Source: Streptomyces lydicus
Lineage (GTDB): Bacteria; Actinomycetota; Actinomycetes; Streptomycetales; Streptomycetaceae
DNA length: 64,000 nt
Direction: 5' to 3'
Assembly (NCBI RefSeq): GCF_000717345.1
Contig: NZ_JNZA01000009.1
Span: 1-64,000, forward strand
Shown here one piece after another: positions 62,667 through 64,000 of the stretch. The notes under the pieces were generated by a model. That model made no database searches. It worked only from the letters and a program-made list of their open reading frames with translations, and had not been told where the DNA came from. The position numbers and the translations under genes were made by a program. Each line of letters opens with the position of its first letter. Position 1 is the stretch's first letter.

Positions 62667-64000
62667 TCAACGGTCCACTTTCTCACCTGAGCCGGACGGG
62701 TCGGAGCTTTCCGAACCGGTGTCCGGCGTGGGGTCACTCGGCTGCTCGGGAGCGTCTCCGTCCGTGCCGCCGTTGTCTCCGTCCGTGCCCGTGTCGCCGT
62801 CGGAGCCGTCCTCGGCGGGCCGGTTACCGGCCCGCTTGCGCTGGAGGTAGATCCGTACGCCGGCCAGGACGAGCAGCAGCACACCGCCCGCGATGACGAG
62901 CATCACTGTGGCGGTGATCTCCGTGACGTTCACCTGGAACGTCATGGGCTCACCGTAGGGCTTTCCGTCCGCCGTGTAGAGCTGGGCGGTGACCCACGCG
63001 CGACCGTTGGCGTTGGCCGTGGTGTCGAACTTGAACGACTGGCTGTGCCCGCCGTCCACGGTGATCTGCTGCGACTTTCCCGCGTCCAGACGGTTGGGCT
63101 GGGAGGAGGTCAGCTTCAGCGTCATGTTCTTGACGCCCTGGACCAGGTTGTTCTGGACCGTCACCGGAATCGTGGCGCTGCGCCCGGAGAGCGTGGCATC
63201 CGACTTCTGGATCAGGTGGACCTTCTTGGTGAGCCCGTCGAGGTAGTTGCGTACCGAGTGACGGAACGCCGACGCACCGGAGTCGTGGCCCCGCCACTGC
63301 GTCGACATCTCGCGCATCATGGCGTTCCCGAACGGCGTCACCACCCGCTCCGGCTGGGCCAGGATGACCTGGAAGTCGTCCAGCGATGCCTGGGTGCCCT
63401 GGATCTGCCGGAACGCCTCGATGGGGAGCTCCTGCCTGCGCAGGGAGGCCGGGTAGACGGCGCCGCTCGGCACGCGGCGGCTGGCGGTGGGGTCGGGCTT
63501 GGCCTTGGCCGCGGCGCTGAGGTTCACCGACTGGGTCCAGCGGCCGGACTCCTCCAGCTCCCGCAGCGCGGTGGCCATCGCCTGGGCCTGGCTGACCGAC
63601 GGCATGCGCTGCGGCGCGACGACGATGCTGCGCTGCCGGTCGGGGTCCTGGAGGTTGACCATCTGGGTCTGGGCGAGGAATTCCTGCACAGCGTGGGAGG
63701 CGCCCCCGGCCTGTGCCATATCGCCGTCGAAGGTCCGGGAGAGCGTGGCGTCCGACACGATCGCGGTGTTGCCGCCGCCGATCGGGCGGGCCGCCGTCGG
63801 GGTGTAGGACAGCCGGCCGTTCTCCCGGAGGCTGTCACTGCGGGTGATCACGTTGTGCGCGCCGGCCGAGGTGGCCACATCGACGACGGAGGAGTCGATC
63901 GCGCCGTCGGCGGGCCACGCGAAGTCCGTGCGCGGCTTCACACCGAGGATCGTGTCCACGGTCTTGTCGGCGAGGTCGGTGGCCGGGCCGAGGTGGCTGA
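62667..64000 (-). CDS. DUF6049 family protein, 5' end beyond the window (partial)
   Basis: The last 444 codons are visible and the frame runs off the right edge. The N-terminal part shown (SHLGPATDLADKTVDTILG) shows that the real start lies beyond 64000. It is a large extracytoplasmic protein with one C-terminal membrane helix (VMLVIAGGVLLLVLAGVRIYL) and a short acidic, Asp/Gly/Thr-rich cytoplasmic tail. It matches the DUF6049 family found upstream of murJ in Streptomyces. The role is unknown, possibly wall-related by position. It stops 46 bp before murJ begins, so co-transcription is likely. Confidence 0.85.
   Translation of the reverse strand, partial: SHLGPATDLADKTVDTILGVKPRTDFAWPADGAIDSSVVDVATSAGAHNVITRSDSLRENGRLSYTPTAARPIGGGNTAIVSDATLSRTFDGDMAQAGGASHAVQEFLAQTQMVNLQDPDRQRSIVVAPQRMPSVSQAQAMATALRELEESGRWTQSVNLSAAAKAKPDPTASRRVPSGAVYPASLRRQELPIEAFRQIQGTQASLDDFQVILAQPERVVTPFGNAMMREMSTQWRGHDSGASAFRHSVRNYLDGLTKKVHLIQKSDATLSGRSATIPVTVQNNLVQGVKNMTLKLTSSQPNRLDAGKSQQITVDGGHSQSFKFDTTANANGRAWVTAQLYTADGKPYGEPMTFQVNVTEITATVMLVIAGGVLLLVLAGVRIYLQRKRAGNRPAEDGSDGDTGTDGDNGGTDGDAPEQPSDPTPDTGSESSDPSGSGEKVDR

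Overview
The window is a high-GC actinobacterial chromosome segment that looks like the origin region of a Streptomyces (or very close relative). The main reasons are the order recF-gyrB-gyrA and dnaA-oriC-dnaN on one strand with rpmH-rnpA-yidD-yidC-jag-rsmG-parA-parB on the other, the long Gln/His/Pro-rich domain II in DnaA, parS sites of the form GTTTCACGTGAAAC, frequent GTG starts, and developmental genes such as crgA and class E sortases. No rRNA, insertion sequence, phage or CRISPR array was seen.

Layout, left to right. 0.5-8.2 kb is an accessory-like block: a DUF2252 protein, a divergent ABC-2-type membrane protein/MarR pair with two operator-like palindromes, a divergent HxlR/FMN azoreductase pair, and a divergent MFS exporter/LysR pair. 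A tRNA-Leu(CAG) follows. 8.9-17.1 kb is the conserved growth-signalling operon fhaA-fhaB-pstP-rodA-pbpA-pknB. 17.1-21.8 kb is a leftward six-gene run: DUF881 protein, class E sortase, a 58-aa membrane peptide, a PabA/TrpG-type amidotransferase and two more class E sortases. Then come crgA, a rhomboid protease, a cyclophilin and a DUF5324 protein. 25.3-29.0 kb is a second accessory patch: lipoprotein esterase/lipase, serine beta-lactamase-like enzyme and divergent TetR. 29.2-34.8 kb holds tRNA-Ala(TGC), an HTH protein, a Ser/Thr kinase and two surface-anchored proteins (one VWA) that share a sequence module. 35.0-36.2 kb has a 44-aa DLW-39 type protein, tRNA-Ile(GAT) and a DUF3566 protein.

36.2-48.0 kb is the replication core on the minus strand: gyrA, gyrB, a DciA-like DUF721 gene, recF, a 6-phosphogluconate dehydrogenase, dnaN, oriC (45.1-46.1 kb, about 20 DnaA-box-like 9-mers) and dnaA. 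48.4-54.3 kb is the diverging rpmH...parB block. 54.6-63.9 kb has a GNAT acetyltransferase, trxA, trxB (with a clear SigR-type promoter), an anti-sigma-like zinc protein with its ECF sigma factor, a pseudokinase, murJ and a DUF6049 gene cut by the window end.

Functionally the window combines origin firing (DnaA, DnaN, RecF, gyrase), origin segregation (ParA, ParB and 11 perfect plus one degenerate parS, several embedded in coding sequence) and cell-wall growth under phosphorylation control (PknB, PstP, FhaA, RodA, PbpA, MurJ, pseudokinase, CrgA). The points most worth following are: parS arrays that shape protein sequence, a cluster of DnaA boxes 23 kb from oriC, a long perfect hairpin inside rnpA, the HTH-kinase-VWA surface module, and the three-sortase operon.
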